From Desulfovibrio sp. (GTDB lineage: Bacteria; Desulfobacterota; Desulfovibrionia; Desulfovibrionales; Desulfovibrionaceae), in assembly GCA_031281815.1 (NCBI GenBank), contig JAITEY010000203.1, positions 1-15,911 of the forward strand: 15,911 bases of DNA, written 5' to 3'. The notes below the pieces were generated by a model, which made no database searches, had not been told where the DNA came from, and was given only the letters and a program-made list of their open reading frames with translations. Of the stretch, positions 8,031 through 15,839 are shown piece by piece (the first letter of the stretch is position 1; each line of letters starts with the position of its first letter). The position numbers and the translations under genes were made by a program.

Positions 8031-9241
8031 GCCTCCTTTTCTTCGGCCCGCGCGGGCATGCACAGGTCCGGCATATGTTCGCGGATAATATCCATATCCT
8101 TGTCTCCCCGCCCGGAGAGGTTCACCACCACATTGCCGCCCGCCGGCAGCGTCACCGCGTTCTCCAGCACCCAGGCCAACGCATGCGAAGATTCAAGGGC
8201 GGGAATGATTCCTTCGCTCCGGCACAGACGGGCAAAGGCGTGCAACGCCCCCGCATCGACAACGACATGGTACTCCACCTTACCTGTCTTGTGGAACCAG
8301 GCATGTTCCGGCCCCACGCCGGGATAATCAAGACCGGCTGAAACGGAGTGCGAAGGCAGTATCTGCCCGTCCGCATCCTGCAACAGCATGCTGTACTGCC
8401 CGTGCAACACGCCGGGCGACCCGAGGTTCAACGGCGCGGAAGTATAACAGCCCGGCTCGCCCGTGCCCCCGGCTTCGACACCCGCCAAACGCACCGCGCG
8501 GGCCTCCGGGTCGGCGACAAAAGGATAAAACATGCCGACTGCATTGGATCCGCCGCCCACACAGGCAACCACCACATCCGGCAACGCCCCGAAGGCGCTC
8601 CGGCACTGGACTTTCGTTTCTTCACCGATCACCGACTGCAAATCACGCACCAAAGTGGGGAAAGGATGCGGACCGGCGGCCGTGCCGAAACAATAATGCG
8701 TCGTGCGCTGTTCGGCGATCCAGAAACGCAACGCCTCATTGATGGCGTCTTTCAACGTCCTGGTTCCGCTTGCGACCGGACGCACCTCGGCGCCCAAAAG
8801 ACGCATGCGCATGACGTTGGCCGCCTGCCGGCGCGTGTCCTCCTCGCCCATAAACACAACGCAGGATAACCCGAGACGGGCGGCCGCCGCCGCGGTCGCC
8901 ACGCCGTGCTGCCCGGCGCCCGTTTCCGCCGCCAGGACGCTCTTGCCCATTCGTTTGGCCAGCAACGCCTGCCCCAGAGTGTTGTTCATCTTGTGCGCCC
9001 CGGTATGCAGCAGGTCCTCCCGCTTCAAATACAAGCTGAAACCAAGCTCGCGGGAAAGAGTCGGGCACAAGGTAAGCGGAGTCTCCCGCCCCGCATAGCC
9101 CCGCAACAACCCGTCAAGTTCCCTGCGGAACTCCTCGCCGGGCAGGATGTCCGTACAGGCTTCCTCCAACTCCAACAACGGCGGCATAAGCAGCTCCGGC
9201 ACAAACCGCCCGCCGAATTCACCGAAATACCCTTTTTTCAT
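8009..9241 (-). CDS. trpB: Tryptophan synthase beta chain
   Basis: PLP enzyme joining indole and serine to make tryptophan, in complex with TrpA. The 410-residue protein begins MKKGYFGEFGGRFVPE, as TrpB1-type chains do. The PLP lysine is in HTGAHKMNN (Lys84) and the phosphate-binding loop is GGGSNAVGMF. I choose the ATG at 9241: AAAGGAATTTCTC precedes it with good spacing and homology starts there. An ATG at 9268 overlaps the trpF stop (ATGA) and would add nine residues (MTLYPKEFL). Both could be used, and the upstream one would couple translation to trpF. The 3' end overlaps trpA by 16 nt and carries the trpA ribosome binding site. Confidence 0.96.
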   Translation of the reverse strand: MKKGYFGEFGGRFVPELLMPPLLELEEACTDILPGEEFRRELDGLLRGYAGRETPLTLCPTLSRELGFSLYLKREDLLHTGAHKMNNTLGQALLAKRMGKSVLAAETGAGQHGVATAAAAARLGLSCVVFMGEEDTRRQAANVMRMRLLGAEVRPVASGTRTLKDAINEALRFWIAEQRTTHYCFGTAAGPHPFPTLVRDLQSVIGEETKVQCRSAFGALPDVVVACVGGGSNAVGMFYPFVADPEARAVRLAGVEAGGTGEPGCYTSAPLNLGSPGVLHGQYSMLLQDADGQILPSHSVSAGLDYPGVGPEHAWFHKTGKVEYHVVVDAGALHAFARLCRSEGIIPALESSHALAWVLENAVTLPAGGNVVVNLSGRGDKDMDIIREHMPDLCMPARAEEKEAGPCPRQ

Positions 9242-9264
9242 GAGAAATTCCTTTGGGTAAAGCG

Positions 9265-9966
9265 TCATGATTCTTCTTTATTGGAGAGATTCCCGCCGGA
9301 CAGACCGCGCAACACGGCCGCCGCGGCTTTGAGCTTGGCCGCGTCCTTCCGGCCGGGACGTTCTTCAACGCCGGAATTCAGGTCCACCGCCCAAGGGGAA
9401 CAGCCGGCAAAGGCTTTTTCCAGATTGTCCGGGGCAAGACCTCCCGCCGCTATCCAGGGACGCGAGGGACGGAGGGAACCCAAATCTTCCCGGCGCAGCG
9501 TCCTGCCCGAACCGCCGCCCGACATGCCGGCATCCATCAGAAAAAGGGCGCATACCGGAGCGAAGCGCAGACATTCCGCGTGCAGCAATTCTGCCGCGCC
9601 GTCGACATCTCCCGGACGCGCCGCCGCGAAGCGTTGCGGCCAGAGCACCTTGATCACGCGCTCCGGTCCGACGGTCCGGCAAAAGTCCTCGTCTTCGCCG
9701 CCGTGCAACTGCGCCAGGTCCAGCCGGGCCGTCTTCATGATGCGCAGCACTTCGTCGGCGGGCAGTCCGGCAAAAACCCCGACCCGCAACGCGTTGCCGG
9801 CAGGCAGGGCGGCCGCCTGCTCAGGGCTGATCCGGCGCGGGCTGCCGGGGACGAAAATAAAGCCCGTGCAACGAAACCCCAAGTCCAGACACAGACGCAC
9901 ATCGGAAGCGCGGGTCAAGCCGCAGACTTTGGCAGGTAGAGAGCCGTCAGGATACTGAATAATCAT
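9265..9966 (-). CDS. trpF: Phosphoribosylanthranilate isomerase
   Basis: Catalyses the Amadori rearrangement of phosphoribosylanthranilate. The 233-residue single-domain TIM barrel has the catalytic Cys in KVCGLT (Cys15), QLHG (87-90), the catalytic Asp in LMDAGMSGGGSGRTL (Asp145), GGLAPDN (175-181) and the phosphate-binding DLNSGVE (195-201). I choose the ATG at 9966, about ten residues before the first beta strand. The open frame upstream to 10065 runs through a palindromic repeat and is not coding. The ribosome binding site is weak (GGTAATAG region). The stop overlaps an alternative trpB start as ATGA. Confidence 0.94.
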   Translation of the reverse strand: MIIQYPDGSLPAKVCGLTRASDVRLCLDLGFRCTGFIFVPGSPRRISPEQAAALPAGNALRVGVFAGLPADEVLRIMKTARLDLAQLHGGEDEDFCRTVGPERVIKVLWPQRFAAARPGDVDGAAELLHAECLRFAPVCALFLMDAGMSGGGSGRTLRREDLGSLRPSRPWIAAGGLAPDNLEKAFAGCSPWAVDLNSGVEERPGRKDAAKLKAAAAVLRGLSGGNLSNKEES

Positions 9967-9980
9967 TCGTTCTATTACCG

Positions 9981-10065
9981 AGTAACGCCTTTTTTTACGC
10001 CTCCGGCGGCCGGGGCGCTGCCCCGGATCCCGCCGGGGGAAATGATTTCCCCCGGACCCCCTCAT
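9981..10065 (-). repeat. Modular palindromic intergenic element (copy B), between trpC and trpF
   Basis: Read on the minus strand it runs ATGAGGGGGTCC, a 23-bp near-perfect palindrome (10033-10055; arms CCGGGGGAAAT), GGCGGGAT, then a hairpin CCGGGGC-AGC-GCCCCGG (10010-10026). It ends GCCGCCGGAGGCGTAAAAAAAGG. The 23-bp palindrome is the same as in the copy at 11041-11136, which lies in the opposite orientation. It occupies most of the 147-bp trpC-trpF gap. Confidence 0.85.
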
Positions 10066-10113
10066 CGGGGCTGATGCGAAAATTTATGTGTTATATGGTA
10101 CTATTCCTCTTTA

Positions 10114-10908
10114 TTATGTTGGCGAAGGCGTCAGCAGCAGCCCGGCGAGGGCTGCGCCGGGGTCGGGCGCTGCCATCAGGGCGGTGCCGATGAGGACGGC
10201 ATCATAGCCGAGGGCCGCACGTTTTTCCACATCTTCCCGTTGTGCGGCTCCGCTGGCGGAAATCCACAATTCGTCCCCACGGCGTTGCGCGATCAGGATT
10301 TCGGATGCGGCGGCGTCCACGCGCATGCTTTGCAGGTCTCGTGTGTTTACCTGGATGACGGCGGGGTGAGTGCCGTTTGTTTCCAGGCAGCGGCGCGCGC
10401 GCGCCAGATCGGAAGCATTGAATATTTCCAGCACGCATTCAAGGCCGGCGGCGGCAGCGGCGGCGAGCATGGCGGACAGCGTGTGGTCCGGCAGCGAGCG
10501 GGCTATGAGCAGAATGGCGGCGGCGGGGGTAGCCGCCGTTTCTTCCACTTGCAGGGGATGCACGAGAAAATCCTTGCGCAGCAGCGGCAACCCCGCTCCG
10601 GTCATGCGTTCCAGGTATGCCGTGCTGCCGTGGAAACAGCGTTCTTCCGTCAACACGGACAGGGCTGCCGCGCCGGCTGCGGCGAACATCGCGGCGGCGT
10701 CTTCGGGGGACAGACGCATGTTGATTTCACCGGCTGAGGGCGAGGCGCGTTTGTATTCGGCGATGATTGCGCAGGGGCGGTGTTTGCGCAGGGCGGCGGC
10801 AAAGGAGGGGCGTTTTCCGGGCAGCGGAGGCGGGAAGCGCCCTGCGCGTTTGAGGACGGCCAGGGCTTCCACGCGCGCGGCCTGTGTTTGCATGATGTGA
10901 TCGAGCAT
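10114..10908 (-). CDS. trpC: Indole-3-glycerol phosphate synthase (monofunctional)
   Basis: Closes the indole ring from carboxyphenylaminodeoxyribulose phosphate. The 264-residue TIM barrel has Glu51 and Lys53 in IIAEYKRASPSAG, Lys112 in LLRKDF, Glu161 in ECVLEIF and Asn188 in QVNTRDL, all positions expected of the family. The stretch usually read as ISESG is ISASG here (217-220 region), so the final acidic residue of the usual set is replaced by Ala218. I choose the ATG at 10908. A TTG at 10938 is an alternative, but neither has a strong ribosome binding site. Unlike its neighbours, trpC is not overlapped or tightly spaced with other trp genes: gaps of 147 and 273 bp flank it, both holding copies of the same palindromic element in inverted orientation. 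Confidence 0.94.
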   Translation of the reverse strand: MLDHIMQTQAARVEALAVLKRAGRFPPPLPGKRPSFAAALRKHRPCAIIAEYKRASPSAGEINMRLSPEDAAAMFAAAGAAALSVLTEERCFHGSTAYLERMTGAGLPLLRKDFLVHPLQVEETAATPAAAILLIARSLPDHTLSAMLAAAAAAGLECVLEIFNASDLARARRCLETNGTHPAVIQVNTRDLQSMRVDAAASEILIAQRRGDELWISASGAAQREDVEKRAALGYDAVLIGTALMAAPDPGAALAGLLLTPSPT

Positions 10909-10927
10909 GGTGTTTCCCGTGTACCGT

Positions 10928-10967
10928 CCGCGTTTCAATAAAAACGCGGATTATTTTCCCGGAAGGG
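10928..10967 (-). promoter_or_regulatory. Hairpins directly upstream of trpC
   Basis: CCGCGTTT (10928-10935) and AAACGCGG (10942-10949) form a perfect 8-bp stem with a 6-nt loop, 20 nt before the trpC ATG. Beside it, TTTCCC and GGGAAA (about 10955-10971) can form a second small stem. There is no U-run after them in the trpC direction, so a stability or translational-control role is as likely as an attenuator. I cannot identify a convincing sigma-70 promoter, although the surrounding 10950-11040 stretch is distinctly AT-rich and would be the natural place for one. Confidence 0.35.
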
Positions 10968-11040
10968 GAAATTTTACCTCAAACTTTTTGGTAGAGGAAC
11001 GATTTTTTTGCATACTAACAGATATTTCATCAAGTTACCT

Positions 11041-11136
11041 ATGAGGGGTCCGGGGGAAATCATTTCCCCCGGCAGGGTCCGGGACGGAGTCCCGGCGGGG
11101 TCAAGGGGCGGAGCCCCTGCCGCCGGAGGCACATAA
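11041..11136 (+). repeat. Modular palindromic intergenic element (copy A), between trpGD and trpC
   Basis: Read on the plus strand there are three hairpins in a row. The first is a 23-bp near-perfect palindrome (11050-11072, arms CCGGGGGAAAT). The second is CCGGGAC-GGA-GTCCCGG (11079-11095). The third is AGGGGC-GGA-GCCCCT (11104-11118). The element then ends GCCGCCGGAGGCACATAAAAA. Compared with copy B it has one extra hairpin module, and loop and stem bases differ while pairing is kept, which argues for selection on structure. The rest of the 273-bp gap (10968-11040 and 11137-11181) is AT-rich with no gene that I can support. Confidence 0.85.
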
Positions 11137-11181
11137 AAATATCACTTCAATGTTCCAGGTTTCCTGTGTGCGGCGTATTGT

Positions 11182-12903
11182 TCACGCGGCCTGTTCCGGG
11201 GAGGAGAAGGCAAACCTGCGCAGCCGGCCGGTTGTTTTGAGCCTGCGCAGGTAACGGCCGCCCGCTCCCTCGGCGACGGCCTGTTTCGCGTCTTCCATGC
11301 AGGCCGCGAGGGGCCGTTCCGGGTTGAGGAGATGCAGGGCAAAGCCCGTGTTCAGGGCCAGCATATTGCGCATGGCTTGCGGTCCGCGTCCGTCCAGAAG
11401 TTCTCCGAGTACGGCTGTGCCGTCTTCGGGGCCGCTTATGGAGAGTTGATCCGGGTCATCGGGCGTGAAGCCGTATTCCGCGGGGTCCAGGGTGGTGAAG
11501 CGCACGTCTGTGCCGTCGACGTAGGCCACGTCGGCCGGTCCCAAGGTTGTCAATTCGTCGTAGCCGCCGGCGCCGTGGACGACCGCGCCGCGCCGCCCGC
11601 CCATGCGGGCCAGGGTACGGGCCACGAGAGGCAGGAGATCCCGGTCCGCGACGCCCAAAAAACAACGGCGGGGGCGGGCGGGGTTGACCAGAGGTCCCAT
11701 GATGTTGAACAGGGTACGCACGCCGAGTTCCCGCCGGATGGGCATGACATGTCTGAACGACGGGTGGAAGCGCGGGGCGAACAGGAAAACAAAGCCGTCT
11801 TCGGCCAGGTGTTTGTGCAGTTCTTCGGGAGTCGGCTCAAGGTCGAAGCCCAGGCCTTCCAGCACGTCGGCGCTCCCGCAGCGGGAGGATACGGAGCGGT
11901 TGCCGTGTTTGACGATTTTGTGTCCCAGGGCGGCGAGGGTCAGAGCCGTGCCGCTGGAGCAGTTGAAGGAAAAACGTCCGTCGCCGCCTGTGCCCACGAC
12001 GTCGAGGACCTGCGCGTCATCCGGGAGATCGACGGGCACGGCGCGGGCCAGGACGGCGGCCACGGCTTCGCCCATTTCCTCGGGGGTTTCGCCCTTGGCG
12101 CGCAGGCCGAGCAGAAAGGCCCCGGCCTGGGCCGGCGTCATCTCGCCGTCCATAAGCCGGGCAAAGGCGGCGCGGGCCATGGACGCGGGCAGATTTTCGC
12201 GCCGCGCCACCTTGTCCATAATCAGGGACAGAGGGTACGGGGCGCGGGCGCCGCCTTCGTCTTGCGGGTCGCCGTTTTCAGGTTGCGCGTCGTGCGCGGC
12301 CGCGCGGAGTTCCTCGGGCGCCTGCGCGCCGGAGCGGGCGAGCGCGAGGAAATTGCCGAGCAGGCGGGGGCCGTCCGGGGTCAGGACGGATTCGGGGTGG
12401 AACTGCACGCCTATCCAGGGGCGGTCCCTGTATTCCAGGGCCATAATTTCCCCGCCTTCGGCCCTGGCCGTGACGGCGAAGACCGGATTGTCGTCGCCGG
12501 CTTCGGCGACCAGGGAATGGTAACGCCCGGCGCGCAGGGGGTCGGGCAGCCCGCGGAACAGGGACAAGCCGTTGTGGCGGATTTCGGAAACTTTACCGTG
12601 CATGATGCGCGGGGCGACGATGACCGGGACCCCGGCACGGCGGGCCAGCACCTGGTGTCCCAGGCAGACGCCGAGCACAGGCACGCGGGGCGGCAGGAGG
12701 CCCAGAAAATCGAGGCAAAGGCCGGCGCGGTCCGGGTGTCCCGGACCGGGCGATATGCACACGGCCTTGAGGTCGGGGTGTACGGCAAGTTCGGCCAAGG
12801 CCGGGTCGTCGTTGCGCAGCACGCGCGGATGCGCGCCCAGCGTCTGGAACGCCTGCACCAGATTGAAGGTGAAGGAGTCGTAATTGTCAATGAGCAGAAA
12901 CAT
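11182..12903 (-). CDS. trpGD: Fused anthranilate synthase glutaminase and anthranilate phosphoribosyltransferase (TrpG-TrpD)
   Basis: A bifunctional protein of 573 residues. Residues 1-190 are the class I glutamine amidotransferase that feeds ammonia to TrpE, with oxyanion-region SPGPGHP, nucleophile Cys80 in GVCLGHQ and the His/Glu pair in FHPES (169, 171). A linker of about 30 polar residues (191-222) follows. The phosphoribosyltransferase has GTGGD (304-308), KHGNRSVSS (332-340) and the TLFNIMGPLVNPA stretch. GTGGDGRFSFNCSS is a slight variant of the usual FNISTA. I choose the ATG at 12903 because homology (MFLLIDNYDSFTFNL) starts there and AGGAGG lies 5 nt upstream, inside trpE. The 17-nt overlap with trpE suggests coupled translation so that TrpG and TrpE are made in balance. 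Confidence 0.95.
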   Translation of the reverse strand: MFLLIDNYDSFTFNLVQAFQTLGAHPRVLRNDDPALAELAVHPDLKAVCISPGPGHPDRAGLCLDFLGLLPPRVPVLGVCLGHQVLARRAGVPVIVAPRIMHGKVSEIRHNGLSLFRGLPDPLRAGRYHSLVAEAGDDNPVFAVTARAEGGEIMALEYRDRPWIGVQFHPESVLTPDGPRLLGNFLALARSGAQAPEELRAAAHDAQPENGDPQDEGGARAPYPLSLIMDKVARRENLPASMARAAFARLMDGEMTPAQAGAFLLGLRAKGETPEEMGEAVAAVLARAVPVDLPDDAQVLDVVGTGGDGRFSFNCSSGTALTLAALGHKIVKHGNRSVSSRCGSADVLEGLGFDLEPTPEELHKHLAEDGFVFLFAPRFHPSFRHVMPIRRELGVRTLFNIMGPLVNPARPRRCFLGVADRDLLPLVARTLARMGGRRGAVVHGAGGYDELTTLGPADVAYVDGTDVRFTTLDPAEYGFTPDDPDQLSISGPEDGTAVLGELLDGRGPQAMRNMLALNTGFALHLLNPERPLAACMEDAKQAVAEGAGGRYLRRLKTTGRLRRFAFSSPEQAA

Positions 12904-14398
12904 GGCTGCCTCCTGCCCCGGTCCCTGCAAGGGACGCATCCGGGTGTTGCCCGGAGCGGTCCGGGGTATTCTGCGGGGGGCGCGGCTCCCCGTTTGCGTT
13001 GCCGATCAACGCGGCTTGCACGGCGGCCGCCTTGTTGACGATTTCCTTCCATTCCGCTTCGGGCGAGGAATCATGCACCACGCCTCCCCCGGCCTGCCAA
13101 AACGCGCGCCCGTCGCGTATCCAGAGGCTGCGTATGGTTATGCCCGTATCCATATGCACGCCCTGCCCGTCCAGCCCGAACCAGCCGACGGCCCCGGCAT
13201 AGGGACCGCGCGGGCCTTGTTCTTCCGCGGCCAGCAGTTCCATGGCCCGTATCTTGGGCGCGCCGCTCACCGTGCCTGCCGGGAAAACCGCCCGCAGCAC
13301 ATCGACGGCGTCCAGTCCCGGCAGGAGTTGCGCGCTGATGTGCGATGTCAGGTGCATGACGTGGGAAAAGCGCTCCACCTCCATATACCTGTCCAACACG
13401 ACGCTGCCGGGCACGGCAACACGTCCGAGGTCGTTGCGGCCCAGGTCGACCAGCATGACGTGTTCGGACTGTTCCTTGGCGTCCCCGGCCAGTTCCTCTT
13501 CAAAGAGGTTGTCTTCGTCCGGCCCCGCCCCGCGTGGCCTGGTCCCGGCTATGGGGCACAGGCGCAGTTTGCCGGCCGCGCAACTCACCATGACCTCCGG
13601 CGAGGAACCCATCAACGTGATGTCCGGCAGACGCATGAAGAACATGTACGGAGAAGGATTGATGCGGCGCAGACGCCGGTAGACGGTAAAGGGGTCGCCG
13701 TTGAAGGCGGCGTTGAAAGCGACGGAGGGCACGATCTGCACGGCTTCCCCTAAGCGGATTTGTTCCTTGAGGCGCCTGACCGTATCTATGTGGGCTTCGC
13801 AGCTTTTGCTTGCCCGCATCGGCCCGATGCCGGCCGGCCGCAGGGATAAATCGTCGCTCCCGGCGGCGGGGCGCGGCAGCGCCGCTTCGTCGTCCGGGGC
13901 GGCGTCGTGCAGCGAGAGGCGGCAGACCCTGTTGTACTCATGGTCGTAAAGAATCAGCGTTCCGGGCAGCGCCAGGCAGGCTTCGGCTTCTTGCGGCGGC
14001 AGGAAGGATGCCGTCTTCGGCTCCAGAAGTCCGGCGCATCCGTAGCCCAGGTAGCCGTAAAGCGCGCGGGTAATGGAGGGAAACTCCGCGCCCGGCGCGG
14101 GGAGTATGCGCACGTCGCGCAGCAGCGCCCGGAAGCCGTCCGAAAACGGTTGCCCGTGCAGGGCGCGCAGGGGTTCCAGACGCCGGTCCCGCGCGGTAAT
14201 GTCGGCTTTGCCGTCGCGGCAGCGCAGGCAGAGGATGAAGTCCGCGGCCGCGAGGCTGTAGCGTCCCCAGCGCCCGCCGACTTCGGCGCTTTCCAGCAGG
14301 ATGCCCTGCCCGTCGCCCGCCAGACGCATGAAGAGACTGATCGGCGTTTCCACATCGCTTTGCAGAAAAGAGACGTTCTGTTGCAGGGTGATGCTCAT
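12887..14398 (-). CDS. trpE: Anthranilate synthase component I
   Basis: Makes anthranilate from chorismate, using ammonia from TrpG. The 503-residue protein has the N-terminal tryptophan-binding motif LLES (34-37) and INPSPYMFFM (246-255), both parts of the known feedback pocket. Inhibition by tryptophan is therefore likely intact. The chorismate-binding core is complete: IAGTRPRG (283-290), LVDLGRND (316-323) and GTVSGAPKIRAME (375-387). The ATG at 14398 is preceded by AAAGGAATTTCTG, a sequence also found before the uncharacterised gene at 2519 and, nearly, before trpB. The last 37 residues or so (after QAALIGNANGE) are a Pro/Gly/Ser-rich tail, presumably forced by the overlap with trpGD and its ribosome binding site. 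Confidence 0.96.
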   Translation of the reverse strand: MSITLQQNVSFLQSDVETPISLFMRLAGDGQGILLESAEVGGRWGRYSLAAADFILCLRCRDGKADITARDRRLEPLRALHGQPFSDGFRALLRDVRILPAPGAEFPSITRALYGYLGYGCAGLLEPKTASFLPPQEAEACLALPGTLILYDHEYNRVCRLSLHDAAPDDEAALPRPAAGSDDLSLRPAGIGPMRASKSCEAHIDTVRRLKEQIRLGEAVQIVPSVAFNAAFNGDPFTVYRRLRRINPSPYMFFMRLPDITLMGSSPEVMVSCAAGKLRLCPIAGTRPRGAGPDEDNLFEEELAGDAKEQSEHVMLVDLGRNDLGRVAVPGSVVLDRYMEVERFSHVMHLTSHISAQLLPGLDAVDVLRAVFPAGTVSGAPKIRAMELLAAEEQGPRGPYAGAVGWFGLDGQGVHMDTGITIRSLWIRDGRAFWQAGGGVVHDSSPEAEWKEIVNKAAAVQAALIGNANGEPRPPQNTPDRSGQHPDASLAGTGAGGSHVSAH

Positions 14399-14483
14399 CA
14401 GAAATTCCTTTATGGGTTGAAACCTCTCCCTTCAGGGGGGCATGCCGGCCGGCGGACAGGGCCGGACGCGGATTGAAACATGG
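14399..14483 (-). promoter_or_regulatory. Leader of the trp operon between the intron 3' end and trpE
   Basis: These 85 bp contain a hairpin with perfect 6-bp arms CCGGCC (14445-14450) and GGCCGG (14460-14465). They also contain a possible 23-codon reading frame (14481-14410) that ends 11 nt before trpE and encodes no tryptophan. No terminator-like T-run is present. If trp mRNA starts upstream of the intron, splicing would join this segment to an exon outside the window. Confidence 0.35.
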
Positions 14484-14522
14484 ATTCAAGTAGGGGGGAG
14501 CCTCACAGCTACCCCCTCTCAC

Positions 14523-14553
14523 ACCACCGGACAAGCTCACCGCATCCGGCGGT
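14523..14553 (-). ncRNA. Group II intron domain V hairpin
   Basis: On the minus strand, ACCGCCGGA and TCCGGTGGT pair over 9 bp (including one G-U), enclosing a GCGG...CTTG upper part. The size (31 nt) and position, 5 nt after the reverse transcriptase stop, fit domain V of a compact group II intron. The CGC in the 5' strand would be the catalytic triad of the class C type. A G-rich/C-rich arm (about 14493-14518) follows as domain VI. Confidence 0.65.
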
Positions 14554-14558
14554 TTCCT

Positions 14559-15839
14559 TCAGATTTTCACCGCAGCAGCTTTTGCGCTCAATGACACAAG
14601 GCCCATCTTTCTGAACCAGTCCAGACTCATGCCCATGGCGCTTTGCCAGGCCAGCGAGAGACGCCGCCAGCCTTTGCCGGATAACGCCAATATCCAGGCT
14701 TGCCATTCCGGTACGCCCAAAGATTGGAGAAACCGGCTTATGCCTATGGCCCGCTTGCACTGTTTCAGCCGATAGCAGCGCAGTTTGCGCCGTATCCATT
14801 CATCCAGCCGTTTCAGGAGACTTGGTCTGCAACCATACCGATAGTACGCAAGCCAGCCGACCAAGTAGCGGTTCAATCGCTCAATGACCTGTTCAAACGC
14901 TTGGCCCTGGTTGCGCCGAGTCAGGAACCGTATCCGGTTCTTGGCCCGGTCGAGACTCTCCGGGCTGATATGCAGTTCGCCTCCCTTTCCCAGACGATAG
15001 CCGAGAAACTTGCGTCTGTGGCATAGATCCACTGCGCTTTTGGAGGGATTTACCTTCAGCTTGAGCTTCTTCTCAAGGAATTGCGTTACCGATGTCATGA
15101 CTCGTTCTCCCGCTGCCTGACTGTAAACATAAATGTTACTGTCATCGGCGTAGCGACAAAACTTGTGGTTACGGCGTTCCAGTTCCTTGTCCAGGTCGTC
15201 CGGCAGCAAGTTGGACAGTATCGGCGAAAGGGGACCGCCCTGCGGCGTGCCTTCTTCCCGGAGGATACACACGCCGTCCCGCATCATCCCCGCGTTCAGA
15301 AAGGCGCGGGTGATGCGCAGAAAGCGCCTGTCCTTCACATGACGGGCCAGACGGCTCATCAGAATGTCGTGGTTCACCCGGTCGAAGAATTTCTCCAGGT
15401 CAATATCCACCACATAGGCTCGGCCTTCTTCCACATACTGTGCGGCCTGACGCAGGGCATCATGCGCCCCGCGCCCGGGCCGGAAGCCGAAACTTGACGC
15501 CGAGAACAGCGGTTCAAGTATCGGCTCCAGGACTTGGGCCATGGCCTGCTGAACCATGCGATCCACTACCGTTGGGATGCCCAATTGCCGCACCCCACCC
15601 GATGCCTTGGGGATTTCCACCCCGCGCACCGCTTCCGGTTTATACCTGCCGGTCAGCAGACTTGTGAGCAGGCGTTCCTTGTTCTCGTGTATCCATCCAC
15701 GGAGTTCGTCGACGGGCATCCCGTCCACTCCGGCCGCGCCCTTGTTGGATACCACGCGTTGGTACGCCCTGTTCATGTTTTCCGGGTCCACGACCCGTTC
15801 CATAAGCTGTTGCGTCAGAAGTTCAGTTTCACCGTTCAC
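14559..15839 (-). CDS. ltrA: Group II intron reverse transcriptase/maturase
   Basis: Promotes splicing of its host intron and copies it into DNA for retrohoming. The 426-residue protein has the RT signature blocks: NKGAAGVDGM (32-41), GFRPGRGAHDA (118-128), the first catalytic Asp in VDIDLEKFFD (144-153), GTPQGGPLSP (197-206) and the YADD active site (230-233). These are followed by the maturase/thumb X domain (about 290-365, RLNRYLVGWLAYYRYG). No HNH endonuclease or zinc-finger motif follows, typical of class C introns that rely on other primers. The GTG at 15839 is used here, but no good ribosome binding site precedes it. The frame stays open to the window edge, so the true start may lie further upstream. 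Confidence 0.93.
   Translation of the reverse strand: MNGETELLTQQLMERVVDPENMNRAYQRVVSNKGAAGVDGMPVDELRGWIHENKERLLTSLLTGRYKPEAVRGVEIPKASGGVRQLGIPTVVDRMVQQAMAQVLEPILEPLFSASSFGFRPGRGAHDALRQAAQYVEEGRAYVVDIDLEKFFDRVNHDILMSRLARHVKDRRFLRITRAFLNAGMMRDGVCILREEGTPQGGPLSPILSNLLPDDLDKELERRNHKFCRYADDSNIYVYSQAAGERVMTSVTQFLEKKLKLKVNPSKSAVDLCHRRKFLGYRLGKGGELHISPESLDRAKNRIRFLTRRNQGQAFEQVIERLNRYLVGWLAYYRYGCRPSLLKRLDEWIRRKLRCYRLKQCKRAIGISRFLQSLGVPEWQAWILALSGKGWRRLSLAWQSAMGMSLDWFRKMGLVSLSAKAAAVKI

Noticed and set aside
9967..10065. N-terminal extension of TrpF upstream of 9966
   Set aside because: The extra residues are translated from a palindromic repeat element and are Arg-rich nonsense; family homology begins near the ATG at 9966.
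11332..13038. Very long open frame (568 codons) on the plus strand opposite trpGD
   Set aside because: It mirrors a clearly coding GC-rich gene on the other strand, has no recognisable motifs and is biased in composition; the same applies to the long plus-strand frames opposite argH (2716-4152) and argG (4133-5254).
14410..14481. Possible trp leader peptide of 23 codons ending 11 nt before trpE
   Set aside because: It encodes no tryptophan, starts only a few bases from the putative intron end, has no ribosome binding site in contiguous sequence and is not followed by a terminator.
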